A stretch of 64,000 nt of DNA. Source: Azospirillum brasilense. GTDB taxonomy: Bacteria; Pseudomonadota; Alphaproteobacteria; Azospirillales; Azospirillaceae. The stretch is from positions 186,001 to 250,000 of the forward strand of contig NZ_QOKV01000004.1 of assembly GCF_008365405.1 (NCBI RefSeq), written 5' to 3'. Positions 1 through 7,579 of the stretch are shown here, one piece after another. A program made the translations under genes and the position numbers. How positions within the stretch are numbered: position 1 is the stretch's first letter; each line of letters opens with the position of its first letter. The notes beneath the pieces were generated by a model, which saw only the letters and a list, made by a program, of their open reading frames with translations, did not search any database and was not told the DNA's origin.

Positions 1-431
1 ATCCGCCGGGCGTTCTCGATGGTCTTCAGGCCGGGGGCGATCTCCGCCCAGTCGTCGTGCCCGAAATAGCTGTAGGAGGAGCCGGTGGCCAGCACCAGCC
101 GGTCGTAAGGGACGAAGCTGCCGTCGGCCAGCTCCACCCGCTTGGCGGCGCGGTCGACGCCGGTCACCTCGCCCATCACCACGTCGATGTTGGGGTGGCG
201 GCTGACGATGCGGCGGATCGGCTCGGCGATGTCGGCGGGCGACAGGGCGGCGGTCGCCACCTGATAGAGCAGCGGCACGAACAGGTGATAGTTGTTCCGG
301 TCGATGATGGTGACGCGGATGTTCGTTCCGCCCAGGGCCTCCGCGCAGGCCAGCCCGCCGAACCCCGCCCCGACGATCACGACATGGGGGCGGCTGTCCA
401 CGGGCGCGGGGGTGCGGTCGATCTGCGGCAC
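1..431 (-). CDS. ndh: Type II NADH dehydrogenase (NDH-2), N-terminal part, cut by window edge
   Basis: This is a membrane-associated flavoprotein that passes electrons from NADH to quinone without pumping protons. Only the first 143 codons are inside the window; the C-terminal part lies beyond base 1. A dinucleotide-binding GAGFGG motif sits at residues 19-24, followed by the NNYHLFVPLLYQVA block and an ATGS-type stretch, as in NDH-2 and related FAD-dependent disulfide-reductase-fold enzymes. I chose the GTG at 431 because a CCGGAGG ribosome-binding site lies just upstream. Another NAD(P)H oxidoreductase of the same fold is possible, because the C-terminal membrane-binding part cannot be seen. 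Confidence 0.8.
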   Translation of the reverse strand, partial: MPQIDRTPAPVDSRPHVVIVGAGFGGLACAEALGGTNIRVTIIDRNNYHLFVPLLYQVATAALSPADIAEPIRRIVSRHPNIDVVMGEVTGVDRAAKRVELADGSFVPYDRLVLATGSSYSYFGHDDWAEIAPGLKTIENARR

Positions 432-544
432 GGCGGCAACCTCCGGTGAAGTCGATCCTGCACCGATAACCGTCCGTTCCCTCCCGATGTTGCGGTGCGT
501 AATCCCTTCTCCCCTCTGGGGCGAGGGCTTTCACGCCCCCGCGA

Positions 545-1924
545 TCACCGCGGCAGGGTCACCGTCACCCGCAGCCCTCCCTCCGGGCGATTGGAGAGCG
601 CGATGTCGCCGCCATGGCCGCGCACCACCGTGCGGGCGGTGGCCAGCCCCAGCCCCACCCCGCCGGTGTCGCGGGAGCGCGAGCGCTCCAGCCGGTAAAA
701 GGGGGCGAAGACCTTCTCGAACTCCGCCTCCGGGATGCCGGGGCCGCCGTCCTCGATCTCCACCCGCAAATCCCCATCCCCAAGACACAGCCGCACGGTC
801 AAGCCGCCGCCATAGGCGATGGCGTTGTCCATCAGATTGGCGAAGGCGCGGCGCAGGGCCACCGGACGCCCGTCCACCGTCGCGTGCGCCGGCCCCTCGT
901 AGGTTGCCTCGTGCCCGGCGTCCACGCGGTCGTCGCACAGGCTCTGCAGCAGGTCGGCGAGGTCGAGCGGGCCGCGCGGCTCGTGCTTGGCGTCGTCGCG
1001 GGCGAAGGCCAGCGTGGCGTTGATCATCGCCGCCATCTCGTCGAGGTCGGCGAGCATCTTGCGCTGCATCTCCGGGTCCTCGACCAGTTCGGCGCGCAGG
1101 CGCAGCCGGGTCAGCGGCGTGCGCAGGTCGTGGCTCATCGCCGCCACCATCTGGGTGCGGTCGGCGACGAAGCGGGCCAGACGCGCCTGCATCCGGTTGA
1201 AGGCGCGGGTGGCGGCGCGCAGCTCCTGGGGGCCGGCTTCGGGCAGGGGCGGCGCCTCGCCGTCCACGCCCAACCGCTCCGCCGCGTCGGCGAAGCGCGC
1301 GATGGGGGCGGTCATGCGGCGCGCCGTCCAGACCGAGACCAGAGCCACCGCCCCGACGATGCCGGCCATCCACAGCGCGAAGCGCAGCAGCCGGAACGGC
1401 CCCTCCAGCGGGTCGCCGCCGACGAAGGTCAGCCAGGACCCGTCCCTCAGCCCCACCGACAGCCGGACGTCGGTGCCCCAGCGGTGCTCCTCCACCGGGA
1501 AGGGGCCTGGCATGGGACGTTCCCGCCGGACCTCGACCACCACGGCGCGGTCGGGATCGTCCAGCTCGCCGCGGATGGCGCGGCGCAGCCGGTCGAAGGG
1601 AAAGCCCTCGCGCTGGTTGGCGAAGCGCGGCGTCTCGGGAGTCCAGTCCACCCGCAGCACGGGGTCGTCGATCGCCTTCACCAGCCGCCGCCGCTCCTGC
1701 GGCGGTGTGCTCTCCACGAGCTGGACGATGGCGGTGACGCGCTGGACGAGGACGCGCATGCTGTGGGCCGGCGGTCCCGGGGGACGGTCGGTCAGGTAGA
1801 CCAGCGCGCTGACCGCCTGGGTCAGCAGCAGCGCCAGAACCACGGTCAGCACCAGCCGGGAGGCGATGCTGTCCGGCAGCCAGCGCCGGGCCACCAGCAG
1901 GCGGCTCTTGCGGGCAGTCTCCAA
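545..1924 (-). CDS. EnvZ-like sensor histidine kinase
   Basis: This 459-residue inner-membrane sensor kinase phosphorylates the response regulator encoded just upstream. One membrane segment lies near residues 24-44, a periplasmic loop follows to about 175, and a second segment spans about 180-200. A HAMP region and the H-box MSHDLRTPLTR come next, with the phosphorylated histidine at 265. A HATPase domain with N, G1 (EIEDGGPGIP) and G2 (GVGLGLATARTVV) boxes ends the protein. It starts 1 base after the regulator stop, so the two are co-transcribed. The loop resembles no named sensory fold I know. The divergent Spy/CpxP-like gene suggests an envelope-stress or metal signal, which is inference. 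Confidence 0.9.
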   Translation of the reverse strand: METARKSRLLVARRWLPDSIASRLVLTVVLALLLTQAVSALVYLTDRPPGPPAHSMRVLVQRVTAIVQLVESTPPQERRRLVKAIDDPVLRVDWTPETPRFANQREGFPFDRLRRAIRGELDDPDRAVVVEVRRERPMPGPFPVEEHRWGTDVRLSVGLRDGSWLTFVGGDPLEGPFRLLRFALWMAGIVGAVALVSVWTARRMTAPIARFADAAERLGVDGEAPPLPEAGPQELRAATRAFNRMQARLARFVADRTQMVAAMSHDLRTPLTRLRLRAELVEDPEMQRKMLADLDEMAAMINATLAFARDDAKHEPRGPLDLADLLQSLCDDRVDAGHEATYEGPAHATVDGRPVALRRAFANLMDNAIAYGGGLTVRLCLGDGDLRVEIEDGGPGIPEAEFEKVFAPFYRLERSRSRDTGGVGLGLATARTVVRGHGGDIALSNRPEGGLRVTVTLPR

Positions 1925-1925
1925 C

Positions 1926-2660
1926 TCAGCCTCCCGTCACCGCCGGGGTGAACAGATAGCCGCCGCCGCGCACCGTCTTGATCATGGTGGGATCGGCCGG
2001 GTCAGGTTCGATCTTGCGGCGCAGGCGGCTGACCTGCACGTCGATGGAACGGTCGAAGGGCACCGCCGAGCGGCCGCGCGCCAGATCGAGCAGTTGGTCG
2101 CGGGTCAGCACCCGCTGCGGATGCTCCACGAAGGCGACCAGCAGGTCGTATTCGCCGGCGGACAGCTGCACCAGCACCCCGTCGGGCGAGCGCAGCTCCC
2201 GCTTGGCGAGGTCGAGCGTCCAGCCTTCGAAGCCCAGCGTCTTGCCCGTGGCACCACCGGCCACCGGCGGGCCGGAGGCGCGGCGCAGCACGGCCTTGAC
2301 GCGGGCCAGCAGCTCGCGCGGGCTGAAGGGCTTCGCCAGATAGTCGTCGGCCCCCATCTCCAGCCCGACGATGCGGTCCGTCTCCTCGCCCATCGCGGTC
2401 AGCATGATGACCGGCGTCTGCGCCGTCTCGGGGGCGGCGCGCAGGCGGCGGCACAGGCTCAGCCCGTCCTCCCCCGGCATCATCAGGTCGAGCACGATCA
2501 GGTCCACGCGCGCGCTGTCCAGCGTGCGCATCATCTCCACCCCGTCCTTGGCCCCGGTGACGCGGAAGCCGTGCCGCGTCAGGAACTGCGACAGGAGGGT
2601 GCGGATTTCGCGGTCGTCGTCGACCACCAGCAGGTGAGGGGTGCGGTCCATGGAGCGCAT
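1926..2660 (-). CDS. OmpR-family response regulator
   Basis: This 244-residue DNA-binding regulator is the partner of the downstream kinase. The receiver domain (about 9-125) has the acidic pair DDD at 14-16, phosphoacceptor D58 in VLDLMMPGEDG, and the lysine of the YLAKPF switch. A winged-helix domain (about 140-240) ends with the typical YLFTPA hairpin region. The ATG at 2660 is used; an ATG at 2651 is equally possible, and neither has a clear ribosome-binding site. The gene is divergent from the Spy/CpxP-like gene, and GTTAC repeats between them (2698-2740) are a candidate binding site, which would mean control of both genes by this protein. Confidence 0.9.
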   Translation of the reverse strand: MRSMDRTPHLLVVDDDREIRTLLSQFLTRHGFRVTGAKDGVEMMRTLDSARVDLIVLDLMMPGEDGLSLCRRLRAAPETAQTPVIMLTAMGEETDRIVGLEMGADDYLAKPFSPRELLARVKAVLRRASGPPVAGGATGKTLGFEGWTLDLAKRELRSPDGVLVQLSAGEYDLLVAFVEHPQRVLTRDQLLDLARGRSAVPFDRSIDVQVSRLRRKIEPDPADPTMIKTVRGGGYLFTPAVTGG

Positions 2661-2697
2661 GATCCGACGCGCGGGCGCCGGGGTGAAGAAGAAATGT

Positions 2698-2740
2698 GTA
2701 ACGCCACGTTACGGGGAGGCCGGCTGTTACACAGCGTTAC
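2698..2740. promoter_or_regulatory. Paired GTTAC direct-repeat boxes, candidate response-regulator operator
   Basis: GTAAC at 2698 and GTTAC at 2708 are 10 bp apart, and GTTAC at 2726 and 2736 are again 10 bp apart. OmpR-family regulators typically bind such 10-11 bp direct repeats as head-to-tail dimers. The boxes lie 38-80 bp upstream of the regulator gene and about 98-140 bp upstream of the divergent Spy/CpxP-like gene. Binding by this regulator is inferred. Confidence 0.5.
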
Positions 2741-2837
2741 CAATTCACGGAAGGCCGGACATCAAGCGGATACGTTGCCGGCCCATCATCGGGGTCATCG
2801 GGAACGCAAGACCCCGTCGATAACAAGGAGCATCCCC

Positions 2838-3416
2838 ATGAAACGCGCTATGATGACCACCGCCGCGCTGGTTCTCGGTCTCGGCCTCGCCGTGCCGGTC
2901 TTCGCCCAGCAGCAGCCGGGTCCCGGCGCCGGCCCTGGCCCCGGTCCGGACGGCGGCCGGCATTTCTCCCGGATGTGCGAGGACCAGGACGCCCGGCTGG
3001 CCGGCATGCTGGCCTACGCCGAGAAGAAGCTGAACATCACCGACCAGCAGCGCGCCGCCTGGACCAAGTTCGCCGACACCGCGAAGGCGAGCCAGAAGCC
3101 CACCCAGGACCTCTGCGCCAAGTACAAGGACCAGCCGATGCCCGCCGCCGCCCCGGCCCGGTTGGAGCGCATGGAAGCCATGATGTCGGCCCGCCTCGCC
3201 CAGCTTCAGCAGGTGCGCCCGGCGCTGACCGACCTCTACGCCCAGCTCACCCCGGACCAGCAGAAGCAGGCCGACCGCTTCCTCGACCGCGCCGGGCACG
3301 GCATGATGGGCGGTGGCATGGGTGGTCCGGGCATGCGCCACCACGGCCACGGCCCGATGCACGGCGAAGGCCCTGGCCGCGGTCCGGGTCCGGGTAATGG
3401 CCCCCGCGGCGGCTGA
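2838..3416 (+). CDS. Spy/CpxP-like LTXXQ-motif periplasmic protein
   Basis: This 192-residue exported protein starts with a signal peptide (about 1-23, ending VFA), followed by a Gly/Pro-rich spacer. A helical core contains LNITDQQ and, near residue 137, LTPDQQ, the LTXXQ motif of the Spy/CpxP family of periplasmic chaperone-like and metal-resistance proteins. The last 40 residues are rich in Gly, His and Met, which fits metal binding. AAGGAG precedes the ATG. The divergent two-component system and the intergenic GTTAC boxes suggest stress-induced expression, analogous to CpxAR-cpxP. The exact ligand cannot be told from sequence. Confidence 0.82.
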   Translation: MKRAMMTTAALVLGLGLAVPVFAQQQPGPGAGPGPGPDGGRHFSRMCEDQDARLAGMLAYAEKKLNITDQQRAAWTKFADTAKASQKPTQDLCAKYKDQPMPAAAPARLERMEAMMSARLAQLQQVRPALTDLYAQLTPDQQKQADRFLDRAGHGMMGGGMGGPGMRHHGHGPMHGEGPGRGPGPGNGPRGG

Positions 3417-3446
3417 TCTCATGCCTCCCGTCAGCCGCTGACGGAG

Positions 3447-3484
3447 CGGGCCGCCGGTTTCCCCGGCGGCCCGTTTCCGTTTTG
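3447..3484 (+). terminator. Rho-independent terminator after the Spy-like gene
   Basis: An 11-bp GC stem (3447-3457 with 3463-3473) has a short loop and is followed by a T-rich run (TTTCCGTTTT). It lies between the convergent Spy-like and ferredoxin reductase genes. Confidence 0.75.
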
Positions 3485-3491
3485 AATCAGC

Positions 3492-4514
3492 TTACTCGGC
3501 GCCCGGAACGCCCTTGGAGGTCGAGTATTCGAAGTGCAGCGCCTCGCCCGGATGGACCAGCGGGTGGATGGCGTGGGCCGCCTGCGCGGCCTCGGAGAAG
3601 CCGCAGAGGATCAGCTTCAGCTTGCCGGGGTAAGTCGCGATGTCGCCGATGGCGTAGACGCCGGGCGCGCTGGTGGCGCAGCCGGGCAGGCTGACGCCGA
3701 TGTGGCTGCGCTCCAGGTTCAGGCCCCACTCGGCGATCGGCCCCAGATTCATCGACAGGCCGAAGAAGGCGAGCAGCGCGTCGGCCGGCAGGTCCTTCTC
3801 CTCGCCGTCGAGCGTGGCGACGCGCACGGCGGAGAGCTGGCCGTTCTCGCCCACCAGACCGGAGAGCTGATAGGGCACCACCATCTCCACCTTGCCCTCG
3901 CGGACCAGGACGTCCATGCGGGCGACGCTCTCCGGGGCGGCGCGGAACTTGGGCCGGCGGTGGACGACATAGACCTTCTCCGCCACGTCGGCCAGCGACA
4001 GCGTCCAGTCCACGGCGGAATCGCCGCCGCCGGCGATCACCACGCGCTTGCCGGCGAAGTCCTGCTTGCGCCGGACCATGTAGAAGACCGACGTGCCCTC
4101 ATACTGCTCCAGCCCGTCCAGCGGCGGGCGGTTGGGGCCGAAGGCGCCGCAGCCGGCGGCGATGATCACCGCCTGGGTGTCGATGCGCGTGCCGATGCTG
4201 GTCTCCACCAGCCAGCGCCCCTCGTCCGTCCGGGTCAGCTTCTCGACCTGCTGGCCCAGGTGATAGGTCGGGCTGAAGGGGGCGGCCTGCTCCGCCAGCC
4301 GGTCGATCAGGTCGGCGGCCTCGATGGCCGGGTGGGCCGGGATGTCGTAGATCGGCTTTTCCGGATACAGCGCGGTGCACTGCCCGCCCACCATGTCCAG
4401 CGCGTCCACCACATGGCATCGCATCTTCAGCATGCCGCATTCGAACACGGCGAAGAGACCGACGGGGCCGGCGCCGACGATGACGACGTCGGTGCGATGG
4501 ACGGTGTGCGACAT
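3492..4514 (-). CDS. Ferredoxin/flavodoxin-NADP(+) reductase, thioredoxin-reductase-like type
   Basis: The enzyme moves electrons between NADPH and ferredoxin or flavodoxin in the cytoplasm. It has 340 residues. An N-terminal FAD-binding GAGPVG (15-20) is followed by GGQCTALYPEKPIYDIP and an NADPH-binding GGGDSAVDW. It ends with the AIGDIATYPGKLKLILCGFSEAAQAAHAI block. The redox-active CxxC of true thioredoxin reductases is absent, which points to the TrxR-like ferredoxin reductase family. I chose the ATG at 4514 because the longer frame upstream lacks family similarity. It is monocistronic here. The redox partner is not in the window. Confidence 0.88.
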   Translation of the reverse strand: MSHTVHRTDVVIVGAGPVGLFAVFECGMLKMRCHVVDALDMVGGQCTALYPEKPIYDIPAHPAIEAADLIDRLAEQAAPFSPTYHLGQQVEKLTRTDEGRWLVETSIGTRIDTQAVIIAAGCGAFGPNRPPLDGLEQYEGTSVFYMVRRKQDFAGKRVVIAGGGDSAVDWTLSLADVAEKVYVVHRRPKFRAAPESVARMDVLVREGKVEMVVPYQLSGLVGENGQLSAVRVATLDGEEKDLPADALLAFFGLSMNLGPIAEWGLNLERSHIGVSLPGCATSAPGVYAIGDIATYPGKLKLILCGFSEAAQAAHAIHPLVHPGEALHFEYSTSKGVPGAE

Positions 4515-4724
4515 GGGACGCGCTGCCTTGTGCAAACGGGGGAACGATGACGCCTTCAATTGTCCGGTTTCGCGCCCCCGGTCAACCCCGCCCTGCACGG
4601 GGAGGGCGAACGGCGCGCGCAAAATGGGTGCGGTCCCGCCGATTTCCTTCGGGGCGTGCGGTCGCGGTGGGGTAGGATTTGCCCGTTTCCCCCGTGCCGG
4701 AGCGGCCGCAATGAAGGACTGGCG

Positions 4725-5150
4725 ATGAAGGAGCTGCGCTGCCTCGTGTTCACCGACCAGGAGGTCGTGAAGGCCGTGCTCGACCGCCGCCGCCGGATGC
4801 GCGAGCCGCTGCCCAACGGCACGGTCGGCAAGGTCACCTACCGCCCCGGCCAGCCCGGCGGCGGCGGGGTGGAGACGCTGATCCAGGTCACCGGGGACGA
4901 GGGCGACGACCGCAGCATGACCCTGCACGAGTCCGAGGTCGCGGCGGCGCTGGTGTCCTACTGCATGGGGCGCAAGATCCCCCTGCCCGTCGAGTCCGAC
5001 AAGATGATCCACCTGATCAACGGCGCCCTGACGCTGATGATCACCATGAACTTCAAGAAGCCCCCGCGCTTGGTGGAGGACCGCATCGAGGCGGCGGAGC
5101 CCGCCCCCACGCCCGGTCCGGTGCCGCGCAAGGCGGCATCACGACGTTAA
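4725..5150 (+). CDS. Unknown conserved-type protein, 141 aa
   Basis: I do not recognise this family. The protein is soluble, with no signal peptide or membrane helix. It starts MKELRCLVFTDQEVVKAVLDR and carries a compact alpha/beta-like core up to about residue 115, then a Pro/Ala-rich basic tail. AAGGACT lies just upstream of the ATG at 4725. Codon use matches the neighbours, so it is very likely a real gene. It ends about 20 bp before tsaE on the same strand and may be co-transcribed with it. Confidence 0.7.
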   Translation: MKELRCLVFTDQEVVKAVLDRRRRMREPLPNGTVGKVTYRPGQPGGGGVETLIQVTGDEGDDRSMTLHESEVAAALVSYCMGRKIPLPVESDKMIHLINGALTLMITMNFKKPPRLVEDRIEAAEPAPTPGPVPRKAASRR

Positions 5151-5169
5151 TTTGGCCCTATCCACTGAC

Positions 5170-5667
5170 ATGACCCAGACCGATTCCCCCAACACGCGTG
5201 CCGTGGCGCTGCCGAGCGAGGAGGCGACCGCCGCGCTGGCCCGCCGTTTGGCAGCGGCGCTGGCGCCCGGCGACCTCGTGGCCCTGCGCGGCGACCTGGG
5301 CGCCGGCAAGTCCGCCCTGTGCCGCGCTCTGATCCGCGCCGTGACGGAGGAGGACGCGGAGGTGCCGTCCCCTACCTTCACGCTGGTGCAGACCTACGAG
5401 ACGGACATCGGCCCGGTCTGGCATTTCGACCTCTACCGCCTGTCCGGCCCCGACGAGGTGACCGAGCTGGGCTGGGACGAGGCCCGCGCCGAGGCCGTCC
5501 TGCTGGTGGAATGGCCGGACCGGCTGGGTCCGCTGCTGCCCGCCGACCGCCTCGACATCGCGATGAGCTTCGCCGGACCGACCGAGCGCCGCGCCACCCT
5601 GACCGGCCACGGCGCCTGGGGCGCGCGGCTGGACGCCCTCGACCTTTCCGCACTGGAGCGGCCGTGA
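5170..5667 (+). CDS. tsaE: tRNA threonylcarbamoyladenosine biosynthesis ATPase TsaE
   Basis: TsaE is the ATPase of the TsaBDE complex that makes the t6A modification at position 37 of ANN-decoding tRNAs. The 165-residue protein has a Walker A GDLGAGKS at 41-48, then PSPTFTLVQTYE and the HFDLYRL block near 86-91 typical of the family. The ATG at 5170 is preferred to a TTG at 5152. Its stop overlaps the next start as GTGA. The gene order tsaE-amgK-murU is known from other Proteobacteria and explains why this gene heads a cell-wall recycling operon. Confidence 0.93.
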   Translation: MTQTDSPNTRAVALPSEEATAALARRLAAALAPGDLVALRGDLGAGKSALCRALIRAVTEEDAEVPSPTFTLVQTYETDIGPVWHFDLYRLSGPDEVTELGWDEARAEAVLLVEWPDRLGPLLPADRLDIAMSFAGPTERRATLTGHGAWGARLDALDLSALERP

Positions 5668-6677
5668 CCGACCGCGCGTCGCAGATCGCCGCCTTCCTCG
5701 CCCGCCACGGGCTGGAGGGCGCCAAGCGGGAGCCGCTCGCCGGCGACGCCTCGGCACGCCGCTACGAGCGGCTGACGACGCCGGACGGCGGCACGCTGAT
5801 CCTGGTTGACACCCCCGCCCCGGTGGAGGATCTGGTGCCCTTCATCGCCATCGGCGCCACCCTGGACCGGCTGGGCTTCTCCGTCCCCGCCATCCTGGCG
5901 GCGGAGGTGGAGGCGGGGCTGGCCATCCAGGAGGATTTCGGCGACGGCACCCTGACCCGCCTGCTGAACGCGGGGGAGGAGCCGCGCCCGCTCTACGAGC
6001 TGGCGACCGACGTTCTGATCGAGCTGCACCGCCGCTTCCCGGTGGAGGCGGCGGCCCGCCTGAACCTGCCGCTCTACGACGCGGCCCTGTTCACGCAGCA
6101 GGTGGCGCTGTTCGCCGAGGTCTACATGCCCGCGGCGACGGGAAAGCCCCTGTCGGACAAGGCCCGGTCCGACTTCGACGCGGCCTGGGCCGCCGTCGTT
6201 CCGGAGGCCTGCGCCGGGCCGCGATCGCTGCTGCTGCGCGACTACCATGTGGACAACGTGATGCGGCTGCCCCGGCCCGGCCTGCGGGCGGCGGGGCTGA
6301 TCGACTACCAGAGCGCCGGGCTCGGCCCCGTCGCCTACGATCTGGTGTCGCTGCTGGAGGACGCCCGCCGCGACCTGCCCGCCGGGCTGGAGGGTGTGCT
6401 GCTCGACCGCTACCGCGCCGCCTTCCCGGATCGGGACTGGGACGCCTTCCGCCGCTCCTACGCGGTGCTGGGCGCGATCCGGCACACCCGCATCGTCGCC
6501 ATCTTCGTGCGTCTGGCGTTGCAGCGCCGACGCGGCTATCTCCTTCACCTGCCGCGCGTCTGGCGGCTTCTGGACGGCCAGCTCGCCAAGCCCGAACTGG
6601 CCCCGGTCGCCGACTGGTTCGCCCGTCATCTGCCGCCGGGAACCCGCGCGGAGCTTGTCGTTCCGGAGCCGGATTGA
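5664..6677 (+). CDS. amgK: N-acetylmuramate/N-acetylglucosamine anomeric kinase AmgK
   Basis: AmgK phosphorylates the anomeric carbon of MurNAc (and GlcNAc) in the recycling route that by-passes de novo UDP-MurNAc synthesis. The 337-residue protein has the aminoglycoside-phosphotransferase fold, with the catalytic loop RDYHVDN at 192-198 and a metal-binding IDYQ at 213-216. The GTG start overlaps the tsaE stop. MurU, its pathway partner, follows directly, and that context separates this gene from other APH-like kinases. In Pseudomonas this route gives intrinsic fosfomycin tolerance; the same here is inference. Confidence 0.88.
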   Translation: MTDRASQIAAFLARHGLEGAKREPLAGDASARRYERLTTPDGGTLILVDTPAPVEDLVPFIAIGATLDRLGFSVPAILAAEVEAGLAIQEDFGDGTLTRLLNAGEEPRPLYELATDVLIELHRRFPVEAAARLNLPLYDAALFTQQVALFAEVYMPAATGKPLSDKARSDFDAAWAAVVPEACAGPRSLLLRDYHVDNVMRLPRPGLRAAGLIDYQSAGLGPVAYDLVSLLEDARRDLPAGLEGVLLDRYRAAFPDRDWDAFRRSYAVLGAIRHTRIVAIFVRLALQRRRGYLLHLPRVWRLLDGQLAKPELAPVADWFARHLPPGTRAELVVPEPD

Positions 6678-6679
6678 TT

Positions 6680-7465
6680 ATGTCGCCTGTCTCGAAGAAG
6701 ACCCGTACCAAGACCATGCCCGCCCCGTCCGCCGCCGTCCCGCAGAAGGCCATGGTGATGGCCGCCGGGCTGGGCCTGCGCATGCGCCCGCTGACCCTGG
6801 AGCGCCCGAAGCCCCTGATCCCGGTGATGGGCAAGCCGATGCTCGACCACGCGCTCGACCGGCTGGAGGAGGCCGGGGTCGCCTCCGCCGTGGTCAACAG
6901 CCACTACAAGGGCGACATGATCGCCGCCCATCTGGCCGGGCGCACCGTCCCGGCCATAACCCTGTCGCCGGAGGACACGCTTCTGGAGACCGGCGGCGGC
7001 GTGAAGAAGGCGCTGCCCCTGCTCGGCACCGATCCGGTCTATGTGGTCAACGCCGACATCCTGTGGCTCGACGGCCCTTCCCCCACGCTGGCGCGGCTGG
7101 CCCGCCACTGGAACCCGGACGAGATGGACGCGCTCCTCCTGCTGATGGCGACCACCAAGGCGGTGGGCTACGAGGGGCGCGGCGATTACCACATGGACCC
7201 GCTGGGCCGGCTGACCCGGCGCGGCGAGCAGGAGATCGCCCCCTTCGTCTACGCCGGCGTCCAGATCGTGAAGCCGGAGCTGTTCGGGCAGGACACCCCC
7301 GACGGCGCCTTCTCCACCAACCGCGTCTGGGACCGCGCACAGGAGGCCGGACGCCTCTTCGGCCTCGCCCATGACGGGTTGTGGTTCCACATCGGCACCC
7401 CCGACGCGCTGGCCGAGACGGAAGAGATGCTGTCGATGAGCGACGTGTCGGTGGTCACCACCTGA
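6680..7465 (+). CDS. murU: N-acetylmuramate alpha-1-phosphate uridylyltransferase MurU
   Basis: MurU makes UDP-MurNAc from MurNAc-1-phosphate and UTP, completing the recycling route started by AmgK. The 261-residue nucleotidyltransferase has the pyrophosphorylase signature MAAGLGLRMRPLT and PKPLIPV at about residues 28-49, and VVNADILW as the metal-binding aspartate region. About 22 residues precede the usual start of the domain; the ATG at 6680 lies 2 bp after the amgK stop. Neighbouring amgK supports MurU over a generic sugar-1-phosphate nucleotidyltransferase. Confidence 0.87.
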   Translation: MSPVSKKTRTKTMPAPSAAVPQKAMVMAAGLGLRMRPLTLERPKPLIPVMGKPMLDHALDRLEEAGVASAVVNSHYKGDMIAAHLAGRTVPAITLSPEDTLLETGGGVKKALPLLGTDPVYVVNADILWLDGPSPTLARLARHWNPDEMDALLLLMATTKAVGYEGRGDYHMDPLGRLTRRGEQEIAPFVYAGVQIVKPELFGQDTPDGAFSTNRVWDRAQEAGRLFGLAHDGLWFHIGTPDALAETEEMLSMSDVSVVTT

Positions 7466-7514
7466 CCCTCCTCCTGACCGTCCCTTTGTGAGAATTTTTG
7501 TATTCCTTGACGCT

Positions 7515-7543
7515 TTGTGGTCTCATTGCCCCACATCTAGTAT
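7515..7543 (+). promoter_or_regulatory. addB: Candidate housekeeping promoter for addBA
   Basis: TTGTGG (7515-7520) and TAGTAT (7538-7543) are separated by 17 bp and lie in a relatively AT-rich gap just upstream of addB. The match is moderate, so this is a candidate only. Confidence 0.4.
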
Positions 7544-7579
7544 CCTCACACGTCTGACGATACAGCTTCCGGGGCAGGC

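Noticed and set aside
2660..2689. TGATCC-N18-TGAAGA on the plus strand, similar to an RpoE promoter
   Set aside because: It overlaps the response-regulator start codon, the -10 fits poorly and the leader to the Spy-like gene would be long; the GTTAC boxes are the stronger signal.
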